This document shows positions 8,910 to 17,984 of a stretch of 64,000 nt of DNA, piece after piece. Where the stretch lies: assembly GCF_900129085.1 (NCBI RefSeq), contig NZ_FQUF01000004.1, positions 1 through 64,000 of the forward strand, given 5' to 3'. Both the position numbers and the translations under genes were made by a program. Source of the DNA: Atopostipes suicloacalis DSM 15692. Its GTDB lineage: Bacteria > Bacillota > Bacilli > Lactobacillales > Carnobacteriaceae_A. The notes beneath the pieces are model-generated. The model saw nothing but the letters and a program-made list of their open reading frames with translations, searched no databases and had not been told where the DNA came from. How positions within the stretch are numbered: the stretch's first letter is position 1; each line of letters opens with the position of its first letter.

Positions 8910-8936
8910 AAAGCAGAAAATTTCTGCTTTATTTTT
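8910..8936 (+). terminator. terminator-like hairpin upstream of dus
   Basis: A nearly perfect palindrome (AAAGCAGAAAATTTCTGCTTT) is followed by ATTTTT. It lies just 38 bases before the dus start and after no annotated rightward gene. It may be a terminator of a short transcript or an attenuator in the dus leader. Confidence 0.5.
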
Positions 8937-8974
8937 ATGAAGAGATTGAATTCAAAACAGAAAGGATGGATTGA

Positions 8975-9955
8975 ATGACTGAGAATTTTTGGAATGATTT
9001 ACCACGACCATTTTTTATATTAGCCCCCATGGAAGATGTAACAGATGTAGTATTCCGACATGTTATTAAAGAAGCGGCTGAACCGGATGTCTATTTCACT
9101 GAGTTTACGAATGCCGAAAGTTATAATCACCCGGATGGGAAAGATAGTGTGCGTGGACGTTTAACTTTTACTGAAGATGAACAACCGATTGTAGCTCATA
9201 TTTGGGGAGATAAGCCTGAACATTTTGAAAAAATGAGTATAGATATGGCAACTGCTGGTTTTAAAGGTATTGATATTAACATGGGCTGTCCTGCGGCAAA
9301 TGTAGCAAAAAACGGAAAAGGATCAGGTTTGATTCGCCGTCCAGAAGTGGCTGCCGAACTTATCCAAGCCGCAAAAGCAGGAGGGATTCCTGTAAGTGTA
9401 AAAACGCGCTTAGGTTATTCAAAAGTGAATGAATGGTTTGAGTGGTTAAAACATGTTCTTGAACAGGATATCGCTAATCTTTCAATTCACTTACGGACTC
9501 GCTCTGAAATGAGTAAATACGATGCACATTGGGAACTTATCCCCGAAATTAAAAAACTTCGTGATGAGATTGCTCCGAATACTTTGCTTACGATTAATGG
9601 AGATATTCCAAATCGGCAAGTGGGATTAGAACTGGTTGAGAAATATGGAGTAGATGGGGTCATGATAGGACGTGGCGTATTCACAAATCCATTTGCGTTT
9701 GAATTCGAAGCTAAAGAGCATAGTCCAAAAGAATTACTCGATTTATTCAGATTACATCTGGATTTATTTGATGAAAATCAAAAAGCAGAGAATCAACCAT
9801 TTAAACCCCTTCGACGTTTCTTTAAAATTTATGTTCGTGGAATCAAAGGAGCTGCAGATTTACGTCATCGATTAATGGAGACGGAATCAACGGATGAAGT
9901 TAGAGCGATGCTTGATGAATTTGAAGCTCAAATGGAAGCAGAAATTTATAATTAG
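8975..9955 (+). CDS. dus: tRNA-dihydrouridine synthase
   Basis: The 326-residue FMN enzyme reduces uridine in the tRNA D-loop. The TIM-barrel FMN-binding start [17 protein letters not shown] is at residues 12-28. The catalytic cysteine lies in [22 protein letters not shown] near residues 95-116, and the FMN phosphate motif in [15 protein letters not shown] near 226-240. The C-terminal helical RNA-binding domain is present, so the protein is complete. The start has an AGAAAGGAT site. It is monocistronic, bounded by the hairpin upstream and a strong terminator after the stop. Which of the Dus subfamilies it belongs to was not determined. Confidence 0.92.
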   Translation: MTENFWNDLPRPFFILAPMEDVTDVVFRHVIKEAAEPDVYFTEFTNAESYNHPDGKDSVRGRLTFTEDEQPIVAHIWGDKPEHFEKMSIDMATAGFKGIDINMGCPAANVAKNGKGSGLIRRPEVAAELIQAAKAGGIPVSVKTRLGYSKVNEWFEWLKHVLEQDIANLSIHLRTRSEMSKYDAHWELIPEIKKLRDEIAPNTLLTINGDIPNRQVGLELVEKYGVDGVMIGRGVFTNPFAFEFEAKEHSPKELLDLFRLHLDLFDENQKAENQPFKPLRRFFKIYVRGIKGAADLRHRLMETESTDEVRAMLDEFEAQMEAEIYN

Positions 9956-9991
9956 AAAAAACTCCTAGCGAATCTCGTTAGGAGTTTTTTT
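9956..9991. terminator. bidirectional terminator after dus
   Basis: The stem ACTCCTA / TAGGAGT, extended by CG pairs, is flanked by AAAAA on the left and TTTTTTT on the right. It can stop dus and the convergent lipoprotein gene. Confidence 0.85.
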
Positions 9992-9999
9992 AGGTAAAA

Positions 10000-11367
10000 C
10001 TATTCATTAAATATAAATAAATGTTTTTCATAAAAATAAACTAAATTTCCTTCGTGTTCTGTAAGCCCCATATATCTATAATAATTATTGTATTTGGCTG
10101 ACATATGCTCGCCCATATCTACCAAATCCACGATCTCTCCAGTCTCAGGATTTATTCGTGCCATTAGTGTATTTTCTTCGGCATCATAATCAGTCGATCC
10201 AAAGAAGGCGTAAAGCATTCCATCAACTATAGAATAATCGACAAGAAAATGTTCATCCATATCCAGTGTCCAAAGTTCTTCTTCTGATTTTGGTTGAACA
10301 GCTTTTAAATAATGTTGGTCTTCATCCACATCTTGCCAAAATACGGTATCTTCGTAAAATACAGGAAAAGGGACCATTGCTCCTGGTACTTCTCCGTTGT
10401 ATTGATATTCTGCTTCTTTTTCTCCAGTTTTTGGATCGAATATATAGAAAACATAATTATTATCAATGACATAAACGGAATCTCCTGAAGTAAAGGTCTG
10501 AGCAAGACGAATAGCTTCATCTGATTCTCCAAATTTTTCTGACCAAACTTCAGTCCCATCTTCTTTCGAACGAGCGACTAATTTTTGACCGTCTTCTTCC
10601 ACTAAATAAATTAAGTCTTCACTTTGAGTAAGATCATAAGGATGAGAACGCCCACCGCCTAATCTTGTACCATCAAAGTCAAGAGACCATACTTCTTTAC
10701 CATTTGATTTATCAAATTTATGAAGTGATGCCATGTCTGCAAAAGTTAATTCTTCTGGATCAGATATTTTTCCAAGAGCCAAATAAATTGCTTCATCATC
10801 AAATAGTATTTCACTCATTTCAGCATAATCTTCAAGATCAATGGCATACTGAATTTCACCTGATTCTTTATTGAGTGCTTTAAGGGCGTCATCAGTAGAA
10901 CCATCACCGCCTAATGCAGGATTATAGATATAATCCTCATCAATAGCGAGGCTCACTTTATAACCATAAGGATTTTTATCTTCCCAAATAGGTTCAAATT
11001 CAGGGGATAAACTCATGACGCTTTCACTATCTGTACCTATGTATAAATTATTTTCTTCTTTAAATACTTCATTTGTGATCTTATGTTCTAAATGGCTCAA
11101 GTCGGCATAGGACCATTTATCTTTATCGTAATCTTCAATGGAGACGGGTTCTATGTCAGTAACGGCCCCCACTAAAGTATTTGCTTCTAAACCTTCAGCT
11201 TCAACATCTTCGGTATCCTCATTTCCTTCAACATCGTAGACTTCTCCTGTAAGATCTTCAGTGTCAATTGGATTTTCTTCATCTTGGTTCTCTGGGCTAT
11301 CTCTACAACCAGATAATAAAAGTGCAACGAGGGCACTTGACCATAATAATTTTTTCAGAACAATCAT
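10000..11367 (-). CDS. PQQ-like beta-propeller lipoprotein
   Basis: The 455-residue precursor has a lipoprotein signal (KKLLWSSALVALLLSGC) with the lipid-modified cysteine at residue 21. An acidic, unstructured linker of about 60 residues follows. The rest consists of repeats of the type KSGKEVWSLDF, KEDGTEVWSEKFG and PKTGEKEAEYQYN, the blade pattern of PQQ-like quinoprotein propellers, as in BamB and YfgL-like proteins. It should be anchored on the outer membrane face and act as a binding scaffold; no catalytic motif is seen. The start is uncertain: AAAGG directly abuts ATG 11367, leaving no spacer, and the next in-frame candidates are the non-standard ATT and CTG codons. No operon partner is evident. 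Confidence 0.75.
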   Translation of the reverse strand: MIVLKKLLWSSALVALLLSGCRDSPENQDEENPIDTEDLTGEVYDVEGNEDTEDVEAEGLEANTLVGAVTDIEPVSIEDYDKDKWSYADLSHLEHKITNEVFKEENNLYIGTDSESVMSLSPEFEPIWEDKNPYGYKVSLAIDEDYIYNPALGGDGSTDDALKALNKESGEIQYAIDLEDYAEMSEILFDDEAIYLALGKISDPEELTFADMASLHKFDKSNGKEVWSLDFDGTRLGGGRSHPYDLTQSEDLIYLVEEDGQKLVARSKEDGTEVWSEKFGESDEAIRLAQTFTSGDSVYVIDNNYVFYIFDPKTGEKEAEYQYNGEVPGAMVPFPVFYEDTVFWQDVDEDQHYLKAVQPKSEEELWTLDMDEHFLVDYSIVDGMLYAFFGSTDYDAEENTLMARINPETGEIVDLVDMGEHMSAKYNNYYRYMGLTEHEGNLVYFYEKHLFIFNE

Positions 11368-11481
11368 CCTTTCATGAAAATAAGTATTTAAAGATTATCA
11401 TATTTTATTATAGGAAACACTTATAATGCTTTTAACACAAGAAATATTATTTTGTATTAAATAAAATATATTGAAATAACA

Positions 11482-11509
11482 TTGTATTCGTTTAAATCTC
11501 CTTTATAAT
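11482..11509 (+). promoter_or_regulatory. putative sigma-A promoter of the BadF-type kinase gene
   Basis: TTGTAT (11482-11487) and TATAAT (11504-11509) are separated by 16 bases. The start codon is 35 bases downstream of the -10 box. Confidence 0.55.
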
Positions 11510-11543
11510 TAAATAGAAGATTTTTACAAAGGAGGCTATTGAA

Positions 11544-12443
11544 TTGAAGTATATAATTGGTGTAGATAGTGGGGGCACGTCAACGAAAGCAGCTGCTTAT
11601 AGTTTAGAAGGCCAATTACTTAAAGAAACACAAACGGGCTTTGGCAACTTACTGAATAATGCTGAGGAAGCACTTGCGAATATTCGACAAAGTTTATTGA
11701 ATCTTTTTGAAGAACTTGGAGAAGATAATTGTCAAATGGTCGTTCTTGGTGTGGCTGGAGTAGATTCTGGTGATTTTCGAGAAGTCATTTTTGAAAATCT
11801 AGCACCGATTAAGCCAGAAACTGTTATTTTGAATGATGCTTGGATGGCGCATTATGCATTATTAGATGGCGAAGACGGCTGCTTGGTGATTTCTGGGACA
11901 GGTTCAATAGTGATAGGAAAATTTGAAGGATTAGAAGATAGAGTAGGTGGCTATGGGAATTTACTAGGAGATGAAGGAAGTGGCTATGATATTGCAAAAG
12001 AATTGATTAAAGCAGTATTAAATGCTTTTGATAAAGGTGAAACTTATTCGAAATTAGAAAAAAAGCTACTGAAAGAAGGCGACTTTTCAACAGTTTTTGA
12101 ATTAGTGAAATTTGTTTATGCATCCGGTAAAGATCAAGTAGCGAATCTTTCAATGGTTGTTGTAGAAAAAGCTAGTCAAGGAAACGAACAAGCCATTCAA
12201 CTTCTAAAAGAAGCAGGACTAAAATTAGCCAATCAAGTTTCTATGTTAATTGAAAAAATCGGTATGCATAAATCACCAAAAGTGGCCGTTACAGGAAGTG
12301 TCTTGGTTAAAAATGATATCGTGTATGAAACCTTTATGAAAGAAGTTAAATCAAAATACCCAAACGGTGAATTTGTAAGAAAAAATATATCTAACACAAG
12401 AGGTGGCTATTCTTACTATAAAAGGCAAGTCACTCAAAAATAG
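11544..12443 (+). CDS. BadF/BadG-family sugar kinase (N-acetylglucosamine / MurNAc kinase-like)
   Basis: The 299-residue protein has the ASKHA ATPase fold. The phosphate-1 loop is YIIGVDSGGTSTKAAAY (residues 3-19). The phosphate-2/adenosine region includes CLVISGTGSIVIG near residues 112-124 and GGYGNLLGDEGSGYDIAKELI near 133-153, which is highly typical of N-acetylglucosamine kinases and of bacterial MurK. It probably phosphorylates an amino sugar released by cell-wall turnover; the exact sugar is not fixed by sequence. Translation begins at TTG 11544, eight bases after GGAGG. It stands alone between its own promoter and a terminator. Confidence 0.8.
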   Translation: MKYIIGVDSGGTSTKAAAYSLEGQLLKETQTGFGNLLNNAEEALANIRQSLLNLFEELGEDNCQMVVLGVAGVDSGDFREVIFENLAPIKPETVILNDAWMAHYALLDGEDGCLVISGTGSIVIGKFEGLEDRVGGYGNLLGDEGSGYDIAKELIKAVLNAFDKGETYSKLEKKLLKEGDFSTVFELVKFVYASGKDQVANLSMVVVEKASQGNEQAIQLLKEAGLKLANQVSMLIEKIGMHKSPKVAVTGSVLVKNDIVYETFMKEVKSKYPNGEFVRKNISNTRGGYSYYKRQVTQK

Positions 12444-12466
12444 AATCCTTTTTGAGGATACAAAAT

Positions 12467-12495
12467 AAAGCCATGGGTTTAAACCATGGCTTTTT
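12467..12495. terminator. bidirectional terminator
   Basis: AAAGCCATGG and CCATGGCTTT form a 10-bp stem with a seven-base loop, followed by TTTTT. It separates the kinase gene from the convergent mgtC-like gene. Confidence 0.85.
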
Positions 12496-12505
12496 AAATG
12501 ACGAC

Positions 12506-13210
12506 TTAAATTTCTACCACATGATTTACACCCTCTAAAGATTTTAAATATTTAATAAAGTCTTCTTTATGTGCTTCGGGGGCTAATTCGATTGTGACTT
12601 TTATAATGGTTCCTTTTGTTGCGTCATCAAGGTCATGCTCGTTTTCGATACTCATATTGATCAATTTTATTTCTTCATCTGAAGTAAATTTTAGAAAATT
12701 ATCAAGACCATCTTCTGTGTAGATGAGTAAAGTGAATTGGGAAATCTCCGTTCGTTCTTGAACGAATTGTTTAAAAGGCCTTAAGAAAATTACAATGAAT
12801 AATATGGCGAAACTTCCGATGAGTGCCAATTCATAAAAACCAATACCGATGGCTAGACCAAGAGTTGCGGCTGCCCACAAACCCGCTGCAGTGGTCAATC
12901 CTCGAATCCGATTGTGACTCGTCACTAAAATAGTACCCGCACCTAAAAAACCAATTCCGCTGACCACTTGAGCACCCATTCGTGTAATATCTATATTACT
13001 TTCTGTATAGGTTTCAGCGACATATTGGTTGGTCATCATGACAACAGCAGCTCCTAAACAGACAAGCATATGCGTTCGAATACCCGCCGCACGGTTTTTA
13101 ATGTCCCGTTCTGTACCAATTAATCCACCAACAAACATTGCTAAAACGACACGAAAAGCAATGGTAAGACCGCTAAGTTCATAAATCTCAGTCGGTAAAT
13201 AATCTAGCAT
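12506..13210 (-). CDS. MgtC/SapB family membrane protein
   Basis: The 234-residue protein has an N-terminal MgtC domain of about five membrane helices (residues 15-145), with signature segments MFVGGLIGTERDIKNRAAGIRT and GAQVVSGIGFLGAGTILV, and an aromatic-poor GLTTAAGLWAAATLG helix. The C-terminal 80 residues are soluble and have the ACT-like pattern of this family. MgtC proteins in pathogens modulate F-type ATPase and magnesium homeostasis; in most Firmicutes the role is unknown. Start ATG 13210 follows AAAGGAG by eight bases. It lies 86 bases after the co-directional TIM-barrel gene and may be transcribed with it. Confidence 0.88.
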   Translation of the reverse strand: MLDYLPTEIYELSGLTIAFRVVLAMFVGGLIGTERDIKNRAAGIRTHMLVCLGAAVVMMTNQYVAETYTESNIDITRMGAQVVSGIGFLGAGTILVTSHNRIRGLTTAAGLWAAATLGLAIGIGFYELALIGSFAILFIVIFLRPFKQFVQERTEISQFTLLIYTEDGLDNFLKFTSDEEIKLINMSIENEHDLDDATKGTIIKVTIELAPEAHKEDFIKYLKSLEGVNHVVEI

Positions 13211-13296
13211 AGTGGTTTCTCCTTTCCTTACCCCTTTATTCAGGACTATTTTCTCAAAATGACTTCGTAAGACTTGTGAAATAAAAATGCATAAAT

Positions 13297-14190
13297 TTAG
13301 CGATTTAAGGATTGAGACATTTTGAAATACGTATGCCTTCTCCCGCGAACCGTTAGTCCCAGTTGCATAATATTTTCTGGAGCAGGCATTCGACCATAGT
13401 CCCCATCCCCGATATGATGAACGTCTACCCCTGCTCGTTTATTACTTAAACCAATTTCGCGAATGGTATCTTTATCCGCGCTCTCCTGACTAGTACCGAT
13501 CGTACTAATCACGATTCCTCCTAAGTGATGAATAGCTTTTGTAGCGGTAAACGCAACTTCTTCAGTTACACCAGGAGCTGTACCACTTGCTGGAATAAGT
13601 ACGCCATCCGCACCTTGTGTTATGAAGTTCTTTAACTGTTCAATATCAATAATATCTTCTGCTAAACCTGCGCCGTGCATCTTTCCTGCAAACACTAATC
13701 CTGTGTAGTGTTCTTTAGTAAGCTTACAAGCTTTTTCTATGGCGTCCATCGAAACACCTGTTGCAGGGTTTCCAGTCAGCATGATAAAATCAATTCCTAA
13801 TTTATTTGCCTCTTGTAAACTTTCTTCTGAGACTAATCGTCCAGCTGAAAGGGTCACTTGTTCATCATGAACGAAAGCCGCTTGATCAACAGGTTCTAAG
13901 TTGATTCCTACTGGCCGACCTACCCATTCTTTGATTTGTTGGATAGGATTGACTGTCGTTTCCATTCCAATAATTTCTTTTTCAAACACATCGAATTCAT
14001 TCAACACAATCAAATCTGCACCAAAAGCCGTCATCACTTCAGCATTCGTAACACCTTCTAACAGGGGAGGAGAAGTGACCACTGTTTCTGCTAGTATCGT
14101 TCGGCCTTCACTAGCAATAATTGAGTTTTTTAAATCCTCGGCCGTCATCATTTTATAATCACTGGGGTAACAACTTAACAATCGCTTCAT
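13297..14190 (-). CDS. TIM-barrel protein resembling the DUF7916 / PEP-phosphonomutase-like group
   Basis: The 297-residue protein shows alternating beta-alpha units of a TIM barrel: AETVVTSPPLLEGVTNAEV, DLIVLNEFDVF, GRPVGINLEP, GIDFIMLTGNPATGVS, YTGLVFAGKMHGAG and GADGVLIPASGTAPGV. This pattern is found in a conserved Firmicutes family sometimes labelled PEP phosphonomutase or haloacid dehalogenase-like, often beside PTS genes. No reaction is established to my knowledge. The final segment contains DVHHIGDGDYGRM, which could bind a metal or phosphate. Start ATG 14190 follows AAAGGAGC. Its neighbour here is mgtC-like rather than a PTS, which does not help to define a role. Confidence 0.55.
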   Translation of the reverse strand: MKRLLSCYPSDYKMMTAEDLKNSIIASEGRTILAETVVTSPPLLEGVTNAEVMTAFGADLIVLNEFDVFEKEIIGMETTVNPIQQIKEWVGRPVGINLEPVDQAAFVHDEQVTLSAGRLVSEESLQEANKLGIDFIMLTGNPATGVSMDAIEKACKLTKEHYTGLVFAGKMHGAGLAEDIIDIEQLKNFITQGADGVLIPASGTAPGVTEEVAFTATKAIHHLGGIVISTIGTSQESADKDTIREIGLSNKRAGVDVHHIGDGDYGRMPAPENIMQLGLTVRGRRHTYFKMSQSLNR

Positions 14191-14401
14191 TCTATTCGCT
14201 CCTTTAATATGAGATACCGTTTTCTTACCTCTTTTTATTATACCAAACTAACTTGAAAAGATAGTTTTATTTGCTTTAATTCATCTAAAAACAAAAGAAG
14301 TGTTTTCTGTACGTAGATAAGTTATGTTACAATTAAATATGCTATAAATGAATGAAAATCATTCTTTAAAATCATCAAATGATTTGTTAGGAGCAAGTAG
14401 A

Positions 14402-15202
14402 ATGAAAGTTGCTATTCAAAATAATGATAAAAAAAATACAATTGAAGTGGTTAATAAATTAGTGGCACTACTTAAGGAAGCCAATATCGAGATTGACCCT
14501 GTAAAGCCTGATATTTTAATTACAGTCGGTGGGGACGGCACGTTACTTTCTGGTTTTCACCGTTACGCCCATCAACTAGATACCATCCGCTTTATTGGTG
14601 TCCATACGGGTCATTTAGGATTTTATACCGATTGGCGAGAATTTGAGTTGGAATCTTTAGTAGATAGTATTAAAAAAGATGACGGAGAGTATGTTGCCTA
14701 TCCTTTGCTAGATGTTTCCGTTACATATGAAGGAGATCGTCAAGCCAATAACTTTCTTGCTCTCAATGAAGCAACCATTCAAAAAGTGGGTGGAACTATG
14801 GTTTCTGATGTTTATATTGATAAACAGCATTTTGAACGCTTTCGTGGCGATGGTATTTGTGTTTCAACACCTACAGGTTCCACGGGGTATAGTAAATCAA
14901 TTGGTGGAGCCGTTTTACACCCTGGCTTGAAAGCTTTACAAATGACGGAGATAGCTTCTATAAATAATCGCGTCTACCGGACGTTAAGTTCTCCTTTGAT
15001 TATTGCTGAGGATGAAGTCATCAATCTTGATTTACTCGAATCTCAAGATTTATTATTGACACTCGATCATATTACGGCAACGGAAACAGAAGTTAAAAAT
15101 ATTCGTCTCAGAATCGCGGAAGATTCGATACATTTTGCCCGTTATCGCCATACACATTTTTGGGATCGAGTAAGTGATGCTTTTATTGGAGAGAAATTTT
15201 AA
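14402..15202 (+). CDS. nadK: NAD kinase
   Basis: The 266-residue cytosolic enzyme phosphorylates NAD to NADP. It carries the family signature ITVGGDGTLLSGFH near residues 40-53 (GGDGT loop), a second conserved block FRGDGICVSTPTGSTGYSKSIGG near 145-167, and NEATIQK. The reading frame can be extended to ATG 14348, but ATG 14402 lies eight bases after TTAGGAG and gives the usual MKVAIQNN start. The stop is immediately followed by the pseudouridine synthase gene (zero spacing), a pairing widely conserved in Firmicutes. Confidence 0.95.
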   Translation: MKVAIQNNDKKNTIEVVNKLVALLKEANIEIDPVKPDILITVGGDGTLLSGFHRYAHQLDTIRFIGVHTGHLGFYTDWREFELESLVDSIKKDDGEYVAYPLLDVSVTYEGDRQANNFLALNEATIQKVGGTMVSDVYIDKQHFERFRGDGICVSTPTGSTGYSKSIGGAVLHPGLKALQMTEIASINNRVYRTLSSPLIIAEDEVINLDLLESQDLLLTLDHITATETEVKNIRLRIAEDSIHFARYRHTHFWDRVSDAFIGEKF

Positions 15203-16096
15203 ATGACAGTTAAATGGCAAGTGACAGCAGAAGATGAAAAATATTTAAAAGAATTTTTAAAACAAAAAGGGGTTTCGCGACGCATTATTGGACGAACAAA
15301 ATTTCACGGCGGTACTTTTTTAGTAAATGGACAAGAAGAACGGGTGCGAAAGGAATTAAAAGTGGGGGATTGGGTAGAGTTGAATCTTCCAATAGAAGAA
15401 CCTAACCCCAATTTAATAACAACGCATAAACCACTGGATATTTTATATGAAGATGACCACTATTTAATAATCAATAAACCTGTTGGCTTAATTTCTGTCC
15501 CATCGCCTGCCCACCGTGGAGATACGGTAGCCAGTCGAGTCAAGGGATATTATTTGGAGCAGGATTATCGACATAAAGTGGTCCATATCGTTACGCGGTT
15601 AGATCGTTATACTAGTGGAGTTATGCTTATTGCCAAAAATACGCTGGCTCATTCACTGATGGGGAATCTATTGAGTCATCAAAAGCTCGAGAAGCATTAT
15701 GAGGCTCTGGTACAAGGTCATTTAAGACAAAAAGAGGGCTTGATCGATGCTCCGATTGCTCGTTCACCCGAATCGATCATTGAGCGAATGGTAGCTCCAG
15801 AAGGGAAGCCTTCGATTACCCAATATGAAGTGATAAAGTATCTGGAAAAAGACATCAGCCATGTTAGGCTTTCGTTGCATACGGGGCGAACGCATCAAAT
15901 TCGTGTGCATATGTCACATATTGGGCATCCGCTTGTTGGGGATGATTTGTATGGCGGTTCAAAGAAATTGTTGGATCGACAAGCATTGCATTGCTCATCC
16001 TATCGTTTTGAGCATCCTCTGACGGGTCAATTTGTGGAAGTCCAAGCCTCTTTACCAGAAGATATGCAAAAGCTTGTAGAAGAACAAGCGAAGTAA
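15203..16096 (+). CDS. RluA-family pseudouridine synthase (RluD-like)
   Basis: The 297-residue enzyme converts uridines to pseudouridine in RNA. An S4-like N-terminal region (residues about 10-70, with GVSRRIIGRTKFHGGTFLVNG) is followed by the catalytic domain. The catalytic aspartate is in VTRLDRYTSGVMLIAKN near residue 137. The C-terminal motif HTGRTHQIRVHMSHIGHPLVGDDLYGG matches the family. It is translated directly after nadK, with the start codon touching the nadK stop, indicating translational coupling. Whether the target is 23S rRNA or tRNA is not clear from sequence. Confidence 0.92.
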   Translation: MTVKWQVTAEDEKYLKEFLKQKGVSRRIIGRTKFHGGTFLVNGQEERVRKELKVGDWVELNLPIEEPNPNLITTHKPLDILYEDDHYLIINKPVGLISVPSPAHRGDTVASRVKGYYLEQDYRHKVVHIVTRLDRYTSGVMLIAKNTLAHSLMGNLLSHQKLEKHYEALVQGHLRQKEGLIDAPIARSPESIIERMVAPEGKPSITQYEVIKYLEKDISHVRLSLHTGRTHQIRVHMSHIGHPLVGDDLYGGSKKLLDRQALHCSSYRFEHPLTGQFVEVQASLPEDMQKLVEEQAK

Positions 16097-16159
16097 AGCT
16101 TTCTTATTATGATATTTTATATTCAAAAAAGCTAGTCATGGCAAGATGGAGTGAAAGAA

Positions 16160-17161
16160 TTGGCGAAGAGAAAAAGATTAACTAAAAAGCAAAGAGAACG
16201 CCGAAATCGTTGGGTATTAGGAGGGCTCATCGCTTTTTTCATTTTTATTGGCGGTTATTTGACGGGACGTCAAGATATCGACTTAAGAGGAATTCAAGCA
16301 AAGTTAGATGAGACCTTTGTTCAACTTGAAGAGCAAATAAAAAATAGAACCCAACCTTCTAAAAAGTCTGATGTTTCAGGAGCGGGAGGAACGGGCCAAA
16401 TTCATTTATTTGATGTGGGGCAAGGTTCTTCCACCTTATATATCGCAAGTGATGGGACCTCAGTATTGGTAGACACGGGTCGCTACGACGATTCTGAAAA
16501 ACGCATTATTTCTTATCTAGATCAATATATTGGATTGGGAGAAAAAATTGACTTATTGGTTTTTTCTCATAATGATTCAGATCATATTGGTCATGGCGAT
16601 TTAGTGCTTGAATATTTTGATGTGCAAGAAGTGTGGATGAATGGAATGGATCATACTTCAAAAGTTTATGCAGATTTATTGGATACTTTATTAGAACAGG
16701 ATGTCGAGTATGTTGAACCAAAAGCAGGAGAAAGATTTAATCGTGGGGCATTTGATCTTCAAATTCTTCATCCGGCACCTGATAGTCCACAAAAAGATCC
16801 AAATGATGAATCCATTATTATGCGGATGGTGTTTGATAATCTTTCGGTGATGACTTCAGGAGATGCTTCTATCCCCAGAGAAAAGGATGTTATTAAACGA
16901 AACTTCCATTTGAAGTCCGATTTACTCATTTTGGGCCACCATGGGGCTAAGAATAGTTCTGGAGAGCAGTGGCTAGAAGCTGTTCAACCAAAGATGGCTT
17001 TTTATCAAGCGGGGGTTAATAACTCTTATGGACATCCAAGTCCTGAAACACTTGAACGCCTTGCAGCAGAAAATATTCCAGTTTATGGGACGGATGAATT
17101 TGGAACAATATCACTTTATATCGATGAGGCAGGCGAAATAACAATGGAAACCGAAAAATAA
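16160..17161 (+). CDS. ComEC-C-terminal-like metallo-beta-lactamase-fold hydrolase, membrane anchored
   Basis: The protein of about 333 residues starts with a highly basic segment (KRKRLTKKQRERRNRW), then a membrane helix (VLGGLIAFFIFIGGYLTG), placing the enzyme outside the cell. The catalytic domain has the opening IHLFDVGQGSSTLY, the metal motif SHNDSDHIGH near residue 145, a second site SGDASIPRE and the late histidine in LILGHHGAKNSS. This arrangement is that of the ComEC/Rec2 C-terminal domain and of stand-alone extracellular homologues, probably phosphodiesterases. A GTG at 16151 overlaps the GGAG site, so the TTG at 16160, eight bases downstream, is preferred. The neighbouring DUF3006 gene is a frequent partner. 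Confidence 0.8.
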   Translation: MAKRKRLTKKQRERRNRWVLGGLIAFFIFIGGYLTGRQDIDLRGIQAKLDETFVQLEEQIKNRTQPSKKSDVSGAGGTGQIHLFDVGQGSSTLYIASDGTSVLVDTGRYDDSEKRIISYLDQYIGLGEKIDLLVFSHNDSDHIGHGDLVLEYFDVQEVWMNGMDHTSKVYADLLDTLLEQDVEYVEPKAGERFNRGAFDLQILHPAPDSPQKDPNDESIIMRMVFDNLSVMTSGDASIPREKDVIKRNFHLKSDLLILGHHGAKNSSGEQWLEAVQPKMAFYQAGVNNSYGHPSPETLERLAAENIPVYGTDEFGTISLYIDEAGEITMETEK

Positions 17162-17186
17162 GAGGTACTATTGGAGGTTTATTTAA

Positions 17187-17441
17187 ATGAAAGCTGTATT
17201 TGAAGAAATAAATGGAGACTTAGCTGTTTTTATAGTAGATAACATTCAAAAAATTTATCATTTACCCACTGCCCAATTACCATCAGATATTGAAATTGGA
17301 GATGTATTTGAAGTAGAAATTACAAAAGATGATCAGTTGAACTTATTAAATAACCTTCCAAAAGAACGTATTCGTCGAGAGCAAACCGCTCGAGCTAAGA
17401 GGGAAGCACTTTTAAAAAGAAGCCAGAATAAAAAAGATTAA
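17187..17441 (+). CDS. DUF3006 family small protein
   Basis: This 84-residue protein begins with a small beta-barrel-like segment (AVFEEINGDLAVFIVD, LPSDIEIGDVFEVEI) of DUF3006, followed by a basic C-terminal helix (RIRREQTARAKREALLKR). DUF3006 proteins are often encoded beside ComEC-like hydrolases, as here, 25 bases after that gene and with GGAGG before the ATG. The function is unknown; a DNA- or nucleotide-related role alongside the hydrolase is only a guess from context. It closes the operon. Confidence 0.75.
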   Translation: MKAVFEEINGDLAVFIVDNIQKIYHLPTAQLPSDIEIGDVFEVEITKDDQLNLLNNLPKERIRREQTARAKREALLKRSQNKKD

Positions 17442-17450
17442 AGAAAAAGG

Positions 17451-17510
17451 AGATGTCTAAAAAGGTTGAAGTTTATAAGGCTTCATCTTTTAAAACATCT
17501 GCTTTTTTAT
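17451..17510 (+). terminator. rho-independent terminator with nested stems
   Basis: An outer stem AGATGT / ACATCT encloses an inner GAAG / CTTC hairpin and paired A/T tracts. GCTTTTTTA follows. It ends the hydrolase-DUF3006 operon. Confidence 0.7.
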
Positions 17511-17519
17511 TATTCAAGA

Positions 17520-17957
17520 TTAAATCAGATTCTTAATCATTTCCCGATGGGGGATACCTGCATCTATAAATTCTTGGCCTTCTGCTGTATAGCCTAGCTT
17601 TTCATAAAAGGGCAGAGCCTGAAGTTGTGCACCTAGAGTAATTTGTGTTCCGTGAAGTTTTTTGATTTGGAGTTCGCATTCTTTCATGAGTTGAGCGCCA
17701 ATTCCTTGTCCACGGTAGTTTTCCAAGATCGCAACTCGTTGTATTTTATAAATGCTGTCTCCTCGATGGTAAATTCGAGCGGTTCCTAGAGGGGTTTGGT
17801 TTTCATAAAGGACAAGATGATGTGATTTGTCCTCAAGTTCATCGGCTTCTACCTCTGCAGGTACTTTTTGTTCTTCTACGAAGACTTTATAACGAATATT
17901 TAAAGCATCTTCATAAATTTTTGAATTTAAATTCTCTGTCCAACTCATTTTAGTCAT
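17520..17957 (-). CDS. GNAT family N-acetyltransferase (first of a tandem pair)
   Basis: The 145-residue protein has the GNAT fold, with the acetyl-CoA pyrophosphate loop in IQRVAILENYRGQGIGAQLMKE near residues 75-96 (Q-x2-G-x-G/A). The N-terminal IRYKVFVEEQKVPAEVEAD is typical of the ElaA-like subgroup. The acceptor substrate cannot be predicted. It lies 27 bases after the upstream acetyltransferase gene, in the same direction. The two proteins align over their whole length with the same ordered motifs, so they are products of a local duplication. A ribosome-binding site (AGGAGAG) precedes the start. Confidence 0.85.
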   Translation of the reverse strand: MTKMSWTENLNSKIYEDALNIRYKVFVEEQKVPAEVEADELEDKSHHLVLYENQTPLGTARIYHRGDSIYKIQRVAILENYRGQGIGAQLMKECELQIKKLHGTQITLGAQLQALPFYEKLGYTAEGQEFIDAGIPHREMIKNLI

Positions 17958-17984
17958 TAAATTCTCTCCTGTATATTGATTTTT

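Larger units (their letters stand above)
8594..8974. other. 381-base intergenic region with a possible cre site and a terminator-like hairpin
   Basis: No gene is visible. The region divides the leftward ATPase gene from the rightward dihydrouridine synthase gene, so promoters for both should lie here. It contains a match to the CcpA cre consensus at 8741-8755 and a hairpin followed by T residues at 8910-8936. The sequence between these could hold a short untranslated RNA, but nothing else supports that. Confidence 0.4.
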
